A stretch of 64,000 bases of DNA. Source: Erpobdella octoculata. Its lineage: Eukaryota > Annelida > Clitellata > Hirudinida > Erpobdellidae. Each line of letters starts with the position of its first letter. Position 1 is the stretch's first letter. A program made the translations under genes and the position numbers. The notes beneath the pieces are model-generated. The model saw nothing but the letters and a program-made list of their open reading frames with translations, did not search any database and had not been told where the DNA came from. Below are positions 51,650 through 64,000 of the stretch, piece by piece. The DNA lies in the NCBI GenBank assembly GCA_963978895.1, contig OZ022240.1, forward strand, positions 12,368,307-12,432,306, written 5' to 3'.

Positions 51650-51692
51650 AGCTGACTGGCCAGTTTCGGTTAATTTAACCATCTTCAGAGCT
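51650..51692 (-). ncRNA. Hammerhead ribozyme D (type I, minimal)
   Basis: Stem I AGCU/AGCU, core CUGAAGA (position 7 is the one variable core base), stem II GGUUAA/UUAACC, GAAA, stem III palindrome CUGGCCAG, cleavage triplet GUC, the preferred one. Confidence 0.85.
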
Positions 51693-51966
51693 TCATTTAT
51701 AATAATAAAACAGTATATATTAAAATCGAAAAAACACTTTCTCAAATTATAATAATAAAGTTAATTAAACAGAAGTTAGTTTGTTTTCAATACATGCAGA
51801 ATTAGACTAAAATCAATAAAAGTAGCCGAGTATTAATAAACACGCTTTCAGTGAGTAAACAAGTGTCGACGCGTTCAGCCAAAGTCTCACTAAAATACAA
51901 ATTAAATACACAACCAGCAAGCCACACAGCTGATTTCACGCTCACTTTTCCCGTAGTTTTTGTTTT

Positions 51967-52996
51967 CTACTTTCTTCTTTTTATATTAATGTTTGGATTA
52001 CAAAGTAAATGTTCAAACACCGCAGGTGTCTCAGCCTCACCTGCACTATTAATCAAAACATTCTCAATTTCTCCGATTAGTGTAGTTCCACAATTTTTAG
52101 CCGCATCGCCATCAACCTCGACTTCACTACCTTCAAAGTTACAGAAAACATCTTCATCGTCGACATTATTACTACTTTTATGTTTTTCTTCCAAGTCATT
52201 TTCTTTTCCTTCAATCATTTCATCTGTGTGGAAACTATCAAGAGAGAGTGATTCTGACTCCGTATTTTTAGAGCCACAGCTTTTAAAACAAACAGGCGTT
52301 TCTCTAGTTAGATCTCCCTCAGCATCCACAGACCTTTCATAATTCTTGACAGGTGTAGTTTCCTTCTGGTTAGTGAGATTTTCCATGACGGTATCCTCTA
52401 TGTCTTTGATGTTGAGTATATCTTCATCGGTCACCATATCAATTTCTTTCTCGCAGCAATCACTTGGTGCTCTTCTTTCGGACAAATCATTTTCAAATTT
52501 CACGCTCGTTTTATTCTTGTTGAGATTATCGTAGAGGAGTGGTTTGGGCTCTAGGATTTTAGAGTCACAATTAATTATTACTAGCCTCTCCAACTGAAAC
52601 GTCAGATGAATGTTGACAGTTATTTACCTTTGTTTCAAGAAGTTTCGTTTTTGGATTCCTGTTCGTCATCTCTGTTTTATGTTTATCTCCTTCCATCAAT
52701 CTATTAATATTCATTCCTTTATTGACGTTTGATGCAATTCCAAATTTTGGAACAATTGGGCCATCAAACAACTTCAAAATGTGAGTGAAATTGTTATCTT
52801 GAATGTTAATTGCTGGTTTTTGTTCCTGGATCAACAAAGCCTCTGCCACCCTTAATCGTCTCGGATTGTTAAAAGTTTCTATTATTTCAGTGTTATCCAC
52901 AAGGATTTGTCTAGATAACTGCTTATGGTGTTTTTCACAGAAATGCTTCATGATACCTCCACCTTGCAAATGCATAGTCAACCTTCGTGATAAAGA

Positions 52997-53000
<4 letters not shown>
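51967..53000 (-). pseudogene. Penelope-like C-terminal coding P5 (one frameshift)
   Basis: Leaves (TA)n at 53000 as [75 protein letters not shown]. The pattern H..H....R..L..NT.II...L.+.EALLI...P.IN.Q is the region after the GIY-YIG domain of Penelope-like proteins. A frameshift near 52580 leads to an acidic Ser-rich stretch ending FEHLLCNPNINIKRRK at 51967. Ribozyme D follows 275 bp downstream. Confidence 0.7.

Positions 53001-53086
<86 letters not shown>
53001..53086. repeat. (TA)n inside Penelope-like unit
   Basis: Flanked (minus strand) by N-terminal [13 protein letters not shown] on one side and C-terminal [11 protein letters not shown] on the other. Confidence 0.95.
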
Positions 53087-53554
<468 letters not shown>

Positions 53555-53598
53555 GGGCTTACTGTACAGTTTCGGCTCGAAAGCCATCATCAGAGCCC
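53555..53598 (-). ncRNA. Hammerhead ribozyme E (type I, minimal)
   Basis: Stem I GGGCU/AGCCC, CUGAUGA, stem II GGCU-UUCG-AGCC, GAAA, stem III palindrome CUGUACAG, cleavage triplet GUA. All core positions match. Confidence 0.9.
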
Positions 53599-53828
53599 TT
53601 AAATAGAAAATAATGCGAATATTCAAAAACGAACGAAGTGAAATTAGAATAATGGTAAAACGTGCTTACTTAAAACCAGACGATTAGGCGATGAATATAA
53701 TGCGAACAGGTAAAATAGTGTGAAGTAAAATTAAAGCGAGGTACATGGTATATAAAAGACGGGAGTTTTATTGTAAAAACAGAAGACATAAAGTGGAGTG
53801 AAACTGCGTTATATATTGTTGGGTGTTT
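53599..53828 (-). other. Penelope-like leader, inverted copy of 58226-58455
   Basis: Reverse complement of 58226-58455 with few changes. Continues across the LTR insertion at 56922-57186. Confidence 0.75.
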
Positions 53829-53833
53829 GATAT
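53829..53833. repeat. Target duplication GATAT (left) of LTR element L2
   Basis: Same five bases at 56922-56926. The uninterrupted version of this site is visible at about 58218-58226. Confidence 0.85.
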
Positions 53834-53996
53834 TGTTATATCTTTATTATTCTAATTAAATGGTAATAATATAATCTACTTAAGTGGCTGCTAACACTTA
53901 CTAGATCTTTCTGATTATCTATTCTTAATATAAATTTGTTTGCTTATGATATAATAAAGAAGGAAATAGAATAAAAACTGATCTATATATATATAC

Positions 53997-54044
<48 letters not shown>

Positions 54045-54090
54045 ATACGCCCACATATATATATATTTAAACAAACATATATATATAACA
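53834..54090 (-). mobile_element. 3' LTR of element L2
   Basis: 257 bp, TGTTATATC...ATATAACA, near identical to 56619-56921 except for (TA)n length. Confidence 0.9.
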
Positions 54091-54103
54091 CCTCGCCCTC
54101 TTT
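54091..54103 (-). promoter_or_regulatory. Polypurine tract of L2
   Basis: Minus strand AAAGAGGGCGAGG directly before the LTR. Confidence 0.65.
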
Positions 54104-56606
54104 ATAGAAAATTATATGATTTTCTACTGGGGTCCAGTACTATCCGTTTTGGAGGGTTGCAATAACGTTTAGGTCTTGCCTCTGGTTCTATTCCTGTTGG
54201 AATGTGTGACAATTCCTCCGGATTGGCTTCATTATCTATATGGCTCGGAACATGGTCTCCTTGTCTATTCTCTCCATCCTCATTCTCCGTAAGCCGAGGG
54301 GTTGCGTTTATGTCTGGTTCCAACATCTCTTCCTTTTCTGGGAACACAATTCTTACCGGGACTTTCTCTTTATCACTTTTATCTTGAAGGGGCACTGGCA
54401 TGTCGAAAGTCTGAAACATTTCTTTAAGTGCCCAATCTAAATTCCTTAGTCTTAATTGATTTGTATGCCTTTTTGTAATCTTTCTGTCAATCTCGACTTC
54501 GTAAACCGTTTTTCCAATTCTTTTTAAAATCTTCCCTGGTATCCATCTGGGATGGTTTGGATTTTTATAATCTCTAGCGTACACCGCATCTTGTTCTTTA
54601 AAAACTCTCGGTCTTGCCCCATTCCTTTCGTCGAACTGTCTCTTCATGCAAGACTTTTTTTCTGAATGCTTTTTGTCTTTTTTAGTACTCAGTTGTAAGT
54701 CTGATAGTGGTGTTCTAATTTGTCTCCCCAAAAAATTTTCTGCGGGAGATTTTTGATGTGGACTAGATGGGCATGGTGTAGATCTATAACACAACAAAAA
54801 CTTTTGCACTAATTCCTCGGTAATTCCTTCACCTTTTAGCTTTTGTATGGTTCTTTTGAAAGTATCAACAAATCTTTCTGCTTGACCATTACTTTGTGGA
54901 TGAAAAGGAGGTATTCGGATATGACTGATAAATTTTGACTGACAAAATCTTTCAAATTCCATAGAAGTAAATTGTGTTCCGTTATCTGATACCAATGTCT
55001 TGGGAAATCCATACCGAGCAAACATTCTGTTCAGCTCGCGAATTGTCGTTGTTGAGGTAGCCGCACTCCTAATTTCTGACCATTTTGAATATGCGTATAC
55101 AACAACCAGAAACATTGAATTCTCCATTGGTCCCGCAAAATCAATGTGAATTCTCTCCCAGGCCTGTGATGGTTCAGGCCATGGTGACAACGTGTTTTCT
55201 ATAGGCATTTTAGCTGCTTTTTGACATGCATCACAGGTTTTCACCATACTTTCAATATCTCTATCGATTCCATGCCAATACACCGACTGTCTGGCTAGCA
55301 TTTTCATTCTCGTAATTCCTGGATGGCCCTGATGTAGCATCCTCAATATACGCTGTTGCAGTTTTTTTGGAATTACTGCTCTTACACCCATAATTAGAAC
55401 GCCATCATGTAAAGTCAAATCAGTTGCTTTACTTTGGAATGCATTCCAGTTTGATCCAGGTTTAATTTTTGGCCAAAATCCTTTTTTAATGATCTCACTT
55501 AACTCTATGAGTTCAGAGTCTTCTTCTGTCATAATTTGAATATCTTTCTTACTAACAGGTAATTGTCTCATCGTATCCTCTTGTATCATTGTGATGTCTT
55601 CGTTTACACCTGCTATTATCAAATCCTCATTTCCTGTTGTTTCATCCGAGTCAGATTCGTCACTAAAATCTGATCCTGAAGATTTGGTGCCGTCGTCTGT
55701 TATGGAGGATTCCGTTTCAGAACCGTCGTTGTATGGGCCAAAACCATAGTTGTTATTGCCATTCTTATAATCATCATCGTCACTTTCATTCTCATCATTT
55801 TGCATTTCGTTTTCAACATTCCTCTCATCTTTTTTAATTTTGTTTTCGACGTCCAAACCGACTGTATCACTGACACCATCTTTGCATGGTTCATCTTGAG
55901 CATCCTTGCAATGTTCATTATCATGACCATATTTGACAGGCACATCATCATGAACATCTTTGCATGGCTCATCTTGAACATCTTTGCATGGTTCATCTTG
56001 AACATCCTTGCAATGTTCATTATCATGACCATATTTGACAGGCACATCATCATGACCGTCTTTGACAGGCTCATCAACATGACCATCTTTGCATGGTTCA
56101 TCTTTAACATCTTTGCAAGGTTCATCTTGAACATCTTTGCAAGGCTCATCTTGCACATCTTTGCAAGGCTCATTTTGCACATCTTTGCAAGGTTCATCAC
56201 CATGACCATCCTTGCATGGTTCATCTTGTACATTCTTGCATGGTTCATCTTGACCGTCTTTTTTGTTTCCGCAATTGTTTGTGTCACCATGGAGGAATTC
56301 AAGAAAATTCTTCTTTTCTTGCATTGCTGCTCTGTGTGCTGCTCTGTTTTCCTCCGACATTTTATTCAGAGCATTCAAGTTAACTTTGACGTATTTATTG
56401 TCCTGCATCATTGAGATTAACTGAAGAAATCTTTGTTCAGTTTCTTCTTTTTCAATTCTCTTTTCAATTCTCTTTTTTTCTTTTTCTCGAGCCTCTTTTT
56501 CAAGTTTTTCTTGTTTTTCTCGAGCTTCCCTCTCTTTTTCTCGAGCCTCTTTTTCAATTAGAAACTTAAGCAATTGTGCTATGTTTGAATCTTGGTCCTT
56601 TGACAT
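54102..56606 (-). CDS. Coil-repeat-integrase protein of LTR element L2
   Basis: Single intact frame of about 834 codons from ATG 56606 (MSKDQDSN...). Residues about 12-70: coiled coil of E/K/R repeats. About 115-245: 14-16 copies of an 8-9-residue motif (DEPCKDVQ, DEPCKDGH). About 250-340: acidic. About 420-470: integrase zinc finger (H-x3-H-type GHPGITRM..., then CDACQ). Catalytic core: HIDFAGP, VSDNGTQF and HPQSNGQAERF give the D,D,E triad. C-terminal domain: DAVYARDYKNPNHPRWIPGK, VYEVEIDRKITKRHTNQL. No protease, RT or RNase H is present. Integrases of this type belong to Ty3/gypsy elements (K02A2.6-like). The frame is intact, so an integrase could be made, but mobilisation would need RT in trans. 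Confidence 0.85.
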   Translation of the reverse strand: MSKDQDSNIAQLLKFLIEKEAREKEREAREKQEKLEKEAREKEKKRIEKRIEKEETEQRFLQLISMMQDNKYVKVNLNALNKMSEENRAAHRAAMQEKKNFLEFLHGDTNNCGNKKDGQDEPCKNVQDEPCKDGHGDEPCKDVQNEPCKDVQDEPCKDVQDEPCKDVKDEPCKDGHVDEPVKDGHDDVPVKYGHDNEHCKDVQDEPCKDVQDEPCKDVHDDVPVKYGHDNEHCKDAQDEPCKDGVSDTVGLDVENKIKKDERNVENEMQNDENESDDDDYKNGNNNYGFGPYNDGSETESSITDDGTKSSGSDFSDESDSDETTGNEDLIIAGVNEDITMIQEDTMRQLPVSKKDIQIMTEEDSELIELSEIIKKGFWPKIKPGSNWNAFQSKATDLTLHDGVLIMGVRAVIPKKLQQRILRMLHQGHPGITRMKMLARQSVYWHGIDRDIESMVKTCDACQKAAKMPIENTLSPWPEPSQAWERIHIDFAGPMENSMFLVVVYAYSKWSEIRSAATSTTTIRELNRMFARYGFPKTLVSDNGTQFTSMEFERFCQSKFISHIRIPPFHPQSNGQAERFVDTFKRTIQKLKGEGITEELVQKFLLCYRSTPCPSSPHQKSPAENFLGRQIRTPLSDLQLSTKKDKKHSEKKSCMKRQFDERNGARPRVFKEQDAVYARDYKNPNHPRWIPGKILKRIGKTVYEVEIDRKITKRHTNQLRLRNLDWALKEMFQTFDMPVPLQDKSDKEKVPVRIVFPEKEEMLEPDINATPRLTENEDGENRQGDHVPSHIDNEANPEELSHIPTGIEPEARPKRYCNPPKRIVLDPSRKSYNFL

Positions 56607-56618
56607 CCTCGTCGTCAA

Positions 56619-56768
56619 TGTTATATCTTTATTATTCTAATTAAATGGTAATAATATAATCTACTTAAGTGGCTGCTAACACTTACTAGATCTTTCTGAT
56701 TATCTATTCTTAATATAAATTTGTTTGCTTATGATATAATAAAGAAGGAAATAGAATAAAAACTGATC

Positions 56769-56862
<94 letters not shown>

Positions 56863-56921
56863 TATACATATATATATACGCCCACATATGTATATATTTA
56901 AACAAACATATATATATAACA
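56619..56921 (-). mobile_element. 5' LTR of element L2
   Basis: 303 bp, ends ...ATATAACA|GATAT. Differs from the 3' LTR mainly by a longer internal (TA)n (56770-56858). I could not identify a primer site starting with TGG after it. Confidence 0.9.
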
Positions 56922-57186
56922 GATATAAAATGAAAAACGGTTTTGGAAGATATGTAAACTTACTAGAAATCGACTTCAAAAACCACAAAGCAACCAGCGA
57001 AACGGTAAACGAATAGCATGCCGAGAAATAAATGTTTACGTTGTGACCAGCGAAGCGATGGCCGACACGAAAGATAAAATATGAAATATAAAATCGGAAT
57101 GAAAGGATCACGAGAGTAATAGGTTACGACTGAAATAAAATAAAAGTATAAGTATAAAAGTATAGAACTGAATGAAATGCGGCTAA
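56922..57186 (-). other. Penelope-like leader and 3' UTR, continuation past L2
   Basis: Inverted copy of 58005-58225. Starts with the right GATAT duplication. Confidence 0.75.
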
Positions 57187-58005
57187 TCACTTTCGTCTGC
57201 GGAAAGTTATGTTGCCGCAGTTAGTTAAATGAGGGAATGCGGACGAGCAGTCCACACGCACGGATCCGCTGTCATCGCCGGGCGGAACCGCTCGATTAAC
57301 CCCACCGGATACCGACGCCTCGACGCTATGGCCCGGGGTGGAGTGTAGGTTGGCCTCGCCGGACTCCGGCGCGCCGATGTCATGACTCGGGTTAGAGTGC
57401 AGGTTAGCTCCGCTGGGGCCGCCGGACACCGGCGGAAAGACGCGAAGACTAGGAGTAGAGTACATGTCGTCGGAGTCAGACATCTGCTCCTCGATGCGAT
57501 GACCCGGAGTGGCGTGCGGGACGGCGTCGCCGGACGTCAAAGGGGTTGCATCGACGTAAATTGGAATATCCGGAAAACTGACAGACTTCGGCTCTCCATA
57601 TCTGTAGCCAGGTTTAAAAGATAATCTGTCGTTCTCCGAGTGCGTCACGCGACGATTGAGGCAGCAATCGGAATCCGAGTGACGTGGCGAGTCAGGGACG
57701 CATCGATCAGTGAACTGACCGCCGTGATCAAGGGCCGAGAACGCAGGCTGCTGCGACAGAGGGACGGGTGCGACCGTGGAACCGTCTGACGAAGAATCCG
57801 CGTCTGACTCGGTGAGTGGCAGGTCCGGGGAGACGTCGCGGAAAAGCCGAAATCCAGACGCAGCGTCCGCTGAGCAATGATCGATATGTGGAGAATTCAA
57901 TCGTGAAGGTGAAATGGTACGGCCGGAGTGTGAGTCGATATTGCGAAGACCGCCTCCGCAGCCGGAAGTGTTGACGGGTGTCGAAGGAACGGCGTCTATA
58001 TACAT
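57187..58005 (-). CDS. Penelope-like C-terminal ORF P8
   Basis: 272 codons, GC-richer than its surroundings. Pro/Ser/Asp-rich linker with repeated HSTPGH.-type units (PHATPGHRIEE, LHSNPSHDIGA, LHSTPGHSVEA) and the terminal motif FPHLTNCGNITFRRRK. Same ending as ORFs at 51967 and 25046. Upstream catalytic parts are missing. It is framed by inverted copies of the leader (56922-57140 and 58010-58225), so its beginning is a rearrangement point. Confidence 0.55.
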   Translation of the reverse strand: MYIDAVPSTPVNTSGCGGGLRNIDSHSGRTISPSRLNSPHIDHCSADAASGFRLFRDVSPDLPLTESDADSSSDGSTVAPVPLSQQPAFSALDHGGQFTDRCVPDSPRHSDSDCCLNRRVTHSENDRLSFKPGYRYGEPKSVSFPDIPIYVDATPLTSGDAVPHATPGHRIEEQMSDSDDMYSTPSLRVFPPVSGGPSGANLHSNPSHDIGAPESGEANLHSTPGHSVEASVSGGVNRAVPPGDDSGSVRVDCSSAFPHLTNCGNITFRRRK

Positions 58006-58009
58006 TTCA

Positions 58010-58455
58010 GTCGTAACCTATTACTCTCGTGATCCTTTCATTCCGATTTTATATTTTATATTTCATATTTTATCTTTCGTGTCGGCCATCGCTTCGCTGG
58101 TCACAACGTAAACATTTACTTCTCGGCATGCTATTCGTTTACCGTTTCGCTGGTTGCTTCGTGGTTTTTGAAGTCGATTTCTAGTAAGTTTACACATCTT
58201 CCAAAACCGTTTTTCATTTTATATCAAACACCCAACAATATATAACGCAGTTTCACTCCACTTTATGTCTTCTGTTTTTACAATAGTACTCCCGTCTTTT
58301 ATATACCATGTACCTCGCTTTAATTTTACTTCACACTATTTTACCTGTTCGCATTATATTCATCGCCTAATCGTCTGGTTTTAAGTAAGCACGTTTTACC
58401 ATTATTCTAATTTCACTTCGTTCGTTTTTGAATATTCGCATTATTTTCTATTCAA
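58010..58455 (+). other. Penelope-like leader, plus orientation
   Basis: Uninterrupted version of the leader. Contains the empty site for LTR element L2 near 58218-58226. Confidence 0.7.
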
Positions 58456-58499
58456 GGGCTCTGATGATGGCTTTCGAGCCGAAACTGTACAGTAAGCCC
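58456..58499 (+). ncRNA. Hammerhead ribozyme F (type I, minimal)
   Basis: Stem I GGGCU (58456-58460)/AGCCC (58495-58499), CUGAUGA (58461-58467), stem II GGCU-UUCG-AGCC, GAAA (58481-58484), stem III palindrome CUGUACAG, cleavage triplet GUA. Identical to E. Confidence 0.9.
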
Positions 58500-59310
<811 letters not shown>

Positions 59311-59314
59311 GCAG

Positions 59315-59452
59315 AGTAGCGGTAACGATAGCGGTAGCGACGCTATTTATAGATTTTAGTAGCGGTAGCGGTAGCGCGCTACTAATAAGACTGGTAGCGG
59401 GAGCGAAGAGGGGCGCTACTTTAAAAAAGTAGCGTTAACAGCCCAGGTACAA
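59315..59452. mobile_element. hAT-like end with GTAGCG subterminal repeats
   Basis: Repeated (A/G)GTAGCGGTAGCG and GGGCGCTACTTTAAAAAAGTAGC, ending GCGTTAACAGCCCAG. Fits a hAT right end (minus strand CTGGGCTGTTAACGC). The other end is not seen. Confidence 0.5.
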
Positions 59453-59611
59453 AGTGCACTGCCATCCGTTCGAAATCAAATATGATAAAATAAAACATAA
59501 AGACATAAATAACACAATAATGAAACTAACTAAATAAATAAATTTGTTAAAAATTAACCCACAATTTACATCTCATATAAAACGTTTAAAAAAAATTAAA
59601 AATTAAATTAC

Positions 59612-60038
59612 CCACATTGCTTAGAGTGTTATCAACCAATTTTTCTATTACTTCTTTTTTAACTATCACTCCAGTTTTAAAAGAAGAGTCGTTTGGCGAA
59701 ATGCTTGAATCATGACTGTTGACAGAATGTGGCACCATAGCACTTCCAATGGTCGTCATTGATGTTACAGAAGACTGTTGTCTTTGAACACTTTGATCAG
59801 AAGAAATTATTATGTTTTCGGAATTGCATGCGGTCGATTCTAAATGCCTATTGTTTTCAACGCCATCAGATTTAGAAGATGTCAAATGTGCGAATCTCAT
59901 TGTGATGTCATCATTGCCTAATCGCGTAGTCGCTGAAGAAGTGTTGATAAACTTTTGTTGCTGTTGCATTTGTTGATGAAGTTGTAGCTGCATTTGGGCT
60001 GCTTTAAGTTGTTCTTGGCGAATGGCAAGTTGCAACAT
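59612..60038 (-). CDS. Gln-rich exon, likely 5' part of the POU gene
   Basis: 142 codons plus one base, clean acceptor CATTCAG and donor [34 protein letters not shown], then Ser/Thr-rich sequence and [11 protein letters not shown] near the end. Q-rich N-termini are usual in Oct-type POU factors and the orientation agrees with the POU exons. However, its donor phase (1) does not fit the 50221 exon (phase 0), so at least one linking exon is missing from my reading, or it belongs to another gene. Confidence 0.5.
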
Positions 60039-60109
60039 CTGAATGTTTCGGAAGGTGTATAAGATCAACATACATAATTTTCTACATCTGTATGATTATA
60101 TACGTAAAT

Positions 60110-60424
<315 letters not shown>

Positions 60425-61772
60425 GAGTTTTCGGGTTAGGGTTTGTAAAACTCATGTTTTCGGGTTCGGGTTTGTAGTTTTCCAAAAACCGGGTTCGGGT
60501 TCGGGTACTGGCTTATAATTTAAAATTCCTGGATTGATTTTAAATTTACCTAGTGTATATACATATACAAACTAGAGCGATCAATTCATCCATTGGACAT
60601 TACACGTATTGAATAAACTCTAACAAGTTAATTTTTTAGCTTTCCAAATAATGTGATTTTTTGGCCGAAGAAGGCTTAATTATTTTAGTTCGTTCGCGGC
60701 TCGGTCCGGCCAGATAATCAGGCGGATTAGTGGTCTAGCTTACACACTCACCAATAAAATGACCTATTTGTGTTATTTGTTACGCAAAGGTGACAATACA
60801 AAACTTGTATGGCTTGCGATTAGTATAATACGTTACCTCTTAAATTATTATGATTCATTAATTTTTTCGCGGCTCGGTCCGGTTGGGTAATCAGGCGGAT
60901 TAGTGTTCCAGCTAAGGATGTTTTGATATAACAAGATATCCTTGTTCTAGCTTACACATTTGCCAATAAAATGACTGTGACGCATAGATCATTTATAGAC
61001 TTTGCCAGTTAAAGTTTAGGATTATGCAAGATTATCTTTATAACAAAGGGTCTTTGTTATATCAGAAAAACTTTGAGTATATGAATGAATAAATATAAGG
61101 TTATATAACTGAAGTAAAAAGTTTAGAGTCATGGCTATCCGCGATTTCTTCGACCGAAGGAGGCTTAATTATTTTAGTTCGTTCGCGGCTTGAAGAAAAA
61201 AAGGGTCACTTTAGACGAAGACCCTCTTTTGTGGCGGAAAGATATCAGAACAAACTTTCCAAATTTAGCGGTGATCGCTAAACGCTACTTGGCGGCCCCA
61301 GCTACCAGCGTTCCATCGGAACAGTTGTTTAGTGGTGCTGCAATTATTTATGAGCCGCTAAGGAACCGATTATCAGGCAGGACAGCAGAAAAACTGTTGT
61401 TTATGAAGTAAAACTTGCCTGAAATCGGTTCCTAATACTATTTCATTTTTAATAAACTAGAAAAGTTATGAAAACTCTGTTTGTGTTGCAATTTTTAAAC
61501 TGGAATAAATATTTATTTACTAAAAAAATTATTTGTTCACAACTCCGAGTTCGGGTATTAGGCTTATAAATTTTCGGGTTCGGGTATCAAGTTTTCAAAT
61601 TTTCGGGTTCGAGTTCGGGTAACAAGTTTTCTCATTTTCGGGTTCGGGTATCAAGTTTTCACATTTTCGGGTTCGGGTATCAAATTTTCACACTTTCGGG
61701 TTCGAGTTCGGGTATCAGAAAAAGTCCGGGTAGTACCGAACTCGGGTTCGGGTACCCGTGACATCCCTAATA
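60425..61772 (+). mobile_element. hAT transposon relic with (GGGTTC)n ends
   Basis: Subterminal GGGTTCGGGT repeats at 60430-60510 and 61545-61760. Right end GTACCCGTGACATCCCTAA (minus strand TTAGGGATGTCACGGGTAC). Interior has a duplicated block GCGGCTCGGTCCGG...ATAATCAGGCGGATTAG (60700 and 60870). Only the C-terminal transposase domain remains. Confidence 0.7.
61190..61411 (+). pseudogene. hAT transposase C-terminal dimerisation domain
   Basis: DPLLWRKDIRTNFPNLAVIA, KRYLAAPATSVPSEQLFSGA, AIIYEPLRNRLSGRTAEKLL. This is the hAT C-terminal dimerisation motif (W...FP.La..A+.YL..paTSvpSE+.FS.a, RnrL). The family usually has SSERLFS. Catalytic DDE parts are absent. Confidence 0.85.
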
Positions 61773-61791
61773 TATATAAAGTTCTACAAAG

Positions 61792-62336
<545 letters not shown>

Positions 62337-62511
62337 TCTTAATTATTTAGTTATTACTGTTATTATTATAATTATTTTAATTTAAATATTTTTTATGTTG
62401 TTACATTTGTATATAATGAATTTAAATTTTATTTAAATTGTATTTTAATTCCTTTCAATTAGTTGTATCTTTTACCATTTAGTCACTGCATTTTATTTTA
62501 AAAAGTTAAAC
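62337..62511 (+). other. Penelope-like 3' UTR/leader
   Basis: From 62395 on it is near identical to 24700-24823. Confidence 0.7.
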
Positions 62512-62555
62512 GGCTCTGATGATGGCAAAAAATTGCCGAAATAGATCTACTAGCC
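62512..62555 (+). ncRNA. Hammerhead ribozyme G, cleavage site mutated
   Basis: As ribozyme A (GGCU/AGCC, CUGAUGA, GGCAA/UUGCC, GAAA, UAGAUCUA) but the triplet before stem I is ACU instead of AUU, so the required U is lost. Probably inactive. Confidence 0.8.
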
Positions 62556-63060
<505 letters not shown>

Positions 63061-64000
63061 CTATAGAGGAAGAAACTGAAGTGGATGTGCTAGTATATCA
63101 CATGTATGTAAATAATGAAGATCTAGTGGTGAAAGTATATTAGATTTGATAGAAAGTGAGCAAGATAATGTTGATAATTCTTAAGCACTGTGGTAATCTA
63201 CATACATAATTACCTATGGATATCTTGATATAACTACGGATCCACAACCTAATAAAATAGGTCTAAACGGTACATTGTTTTATCAAGATATCCATGGTCT
63301 GTCTGTATGTATGTTAGCAATTTTGCATAACGCGGAGGCTGGGGTGGTCAGTAGTCAGTAAAATTAGTACACTCAGTCGTGTAATCAAAGTTATTACGCA
63401 ATTGTACACTATCAGTCCCAAATATCCAAAACGTTTTCCTAAGCTTTTATGCAAGAAGTTATCTGATTGCGTGTAATAAAAGTTTTTACACAATTGTACA
63501 CTGTCATTACTAAAGATCCAAAATGTTTTTCCTAAGCTTATTATGCAAGAGTTTTATCTGATTGCATCAAACATAATACTGGATTTAAAGCTTAAAATAA
63601 AACATCGCTTAATGTTGAAAGGTACGTATAAACTCCGCCTCGCTAATTGCGAGCCAGTCCCAAGCCTGGAGAAAGGAGGAGGGAAAAGTTAAAAGGATCA
63701 AATTATGATCCACGACAGGAAGTACTTAGTTGCTTCCTACATACAGACATTTCAGTCTTAAAACACCTGGTGTAAAGGACTATAAACTATTATAAAAAAA
63801 TGAAAGGTACGCTTAAAAATAAGTGATTTAAATTTGCTTAAACCAGGTTTGATCCAAAGCATTGGACATTTTTTGACATTGCTGAGCAGGTAAAGCATCC
63901 ACATTTAATAATGGTATAGAAGAAAACGTTCTTTATTTAATATCTGATAGTTCGATAAAAACCACAAAAATGATCATTTTTGACAGGCTACTTCTAGTCA
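63061..64000. other. Unassigned, with a ~94-bp tandem duplication
   Basis: Diverged tandem copies at about 63380-63473 and 63474-63569 (each with CAATTGTACACT, CCTAAGCTT and ATCTGATTGC). ATATCAAGATATCC-type inverted pieces at 63215 and 63282. No coding recognised. Confidence 0.55.

Noticed and set aside
55700..56414. 200-codon frames on both strands over the DEPCKD repeats
   Set aside because: Other-frame readings of a repetitive segment of the L2 ORF.
57382..57624. Plus-strand frame opposite ORF P8
   Set aside because: Shadow of a GC-richer minus-strand ORF; no recognisable domain.

Overview
This window is animal nuclear DNA. It is AT-rich and intron-bearing, and mobile elements and microsatellites make up most of it. 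The one host gene I can support is a POU-class homeobox gene of class II (Oct/Pdm) type on the minus strand. It is read from a Gln-rich exon near 60.0 kb (membership inferred) through a 71-codon exon (50.0-50.2 kb), a 73-nt exon opening the POU-specific domain (49.8 kb), the rest of that domain (37.4-37.6 kb), most of the homeodomain (37.1-37.4 kb), and the WFCNRRQKEKR helix plus tail (36.4-37.0 kb). Class II POU genes point to a bilaterian. I cannot name the phylum from sequence alone.

Layout. 0-3 kb: an internally deleted Ty3/gypsy element (gag, protease, RNase H tail, PBS, PPT and LTRs). 3-7.1 kb: a CR1-like non-LTR element split by a Jockey-like element with a 6-bp target duplication. 7.1-10 kb: a gypsy integrase relic, a Helitron and a 0.7-kb (GATT)n. 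10-22.7 kb: a head-to-tail cluster of REL-endonuclease non-LTR elements (here E1-E5), separated partly by long (GTAT)n tracts. E5 is split by an 11.3-kb MULE-type DNA transposon (22.7-34.0 kb) with 37-bp terminal inverted repeats and a 9-bp target duplication. The MULE carries a broken intron-containing SWIM transposase gene and has itself received Penelope-like elements, a hAT MITE and a tandem pair of Helitrons. 34.4-35.9 kb: hAT and Helitron debris.

From 36 to 60 kb the POU introns hold R2-clade elements always bordered by (TAG)n, a hAT relic, more Helitrons, Penelope-like elements, and a complete 3.1-kb LTR element with a GATAT target duplication. That element encodes only a coil/repeat/integrase protein. 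60-64 kb: hAT ends and one more Penelope-like unit.

The most striking system is the Penelope-like family. Seven positions carry a minimal type I hammerhead ribozyme (stem I, CUGANGA, stem II, GAAA, 8-nt palindromic stem III, NUH, stem I), some intact and some decayed. Each ribozyme is followed by the same short N-terminal coding segment, which then runs into a (TA)n tract. Where the element resumes after the tract, it resumes in the C-terminal region, so the reverse-transcriptase core is absent from every copy. The C-terminal ORFs end in a shared HL..N.NI..RRR-type motif upstream of the next ribozyme. This looks like a non-autonomous, ribozyme-carrying Penelope derivative spread through this genome.
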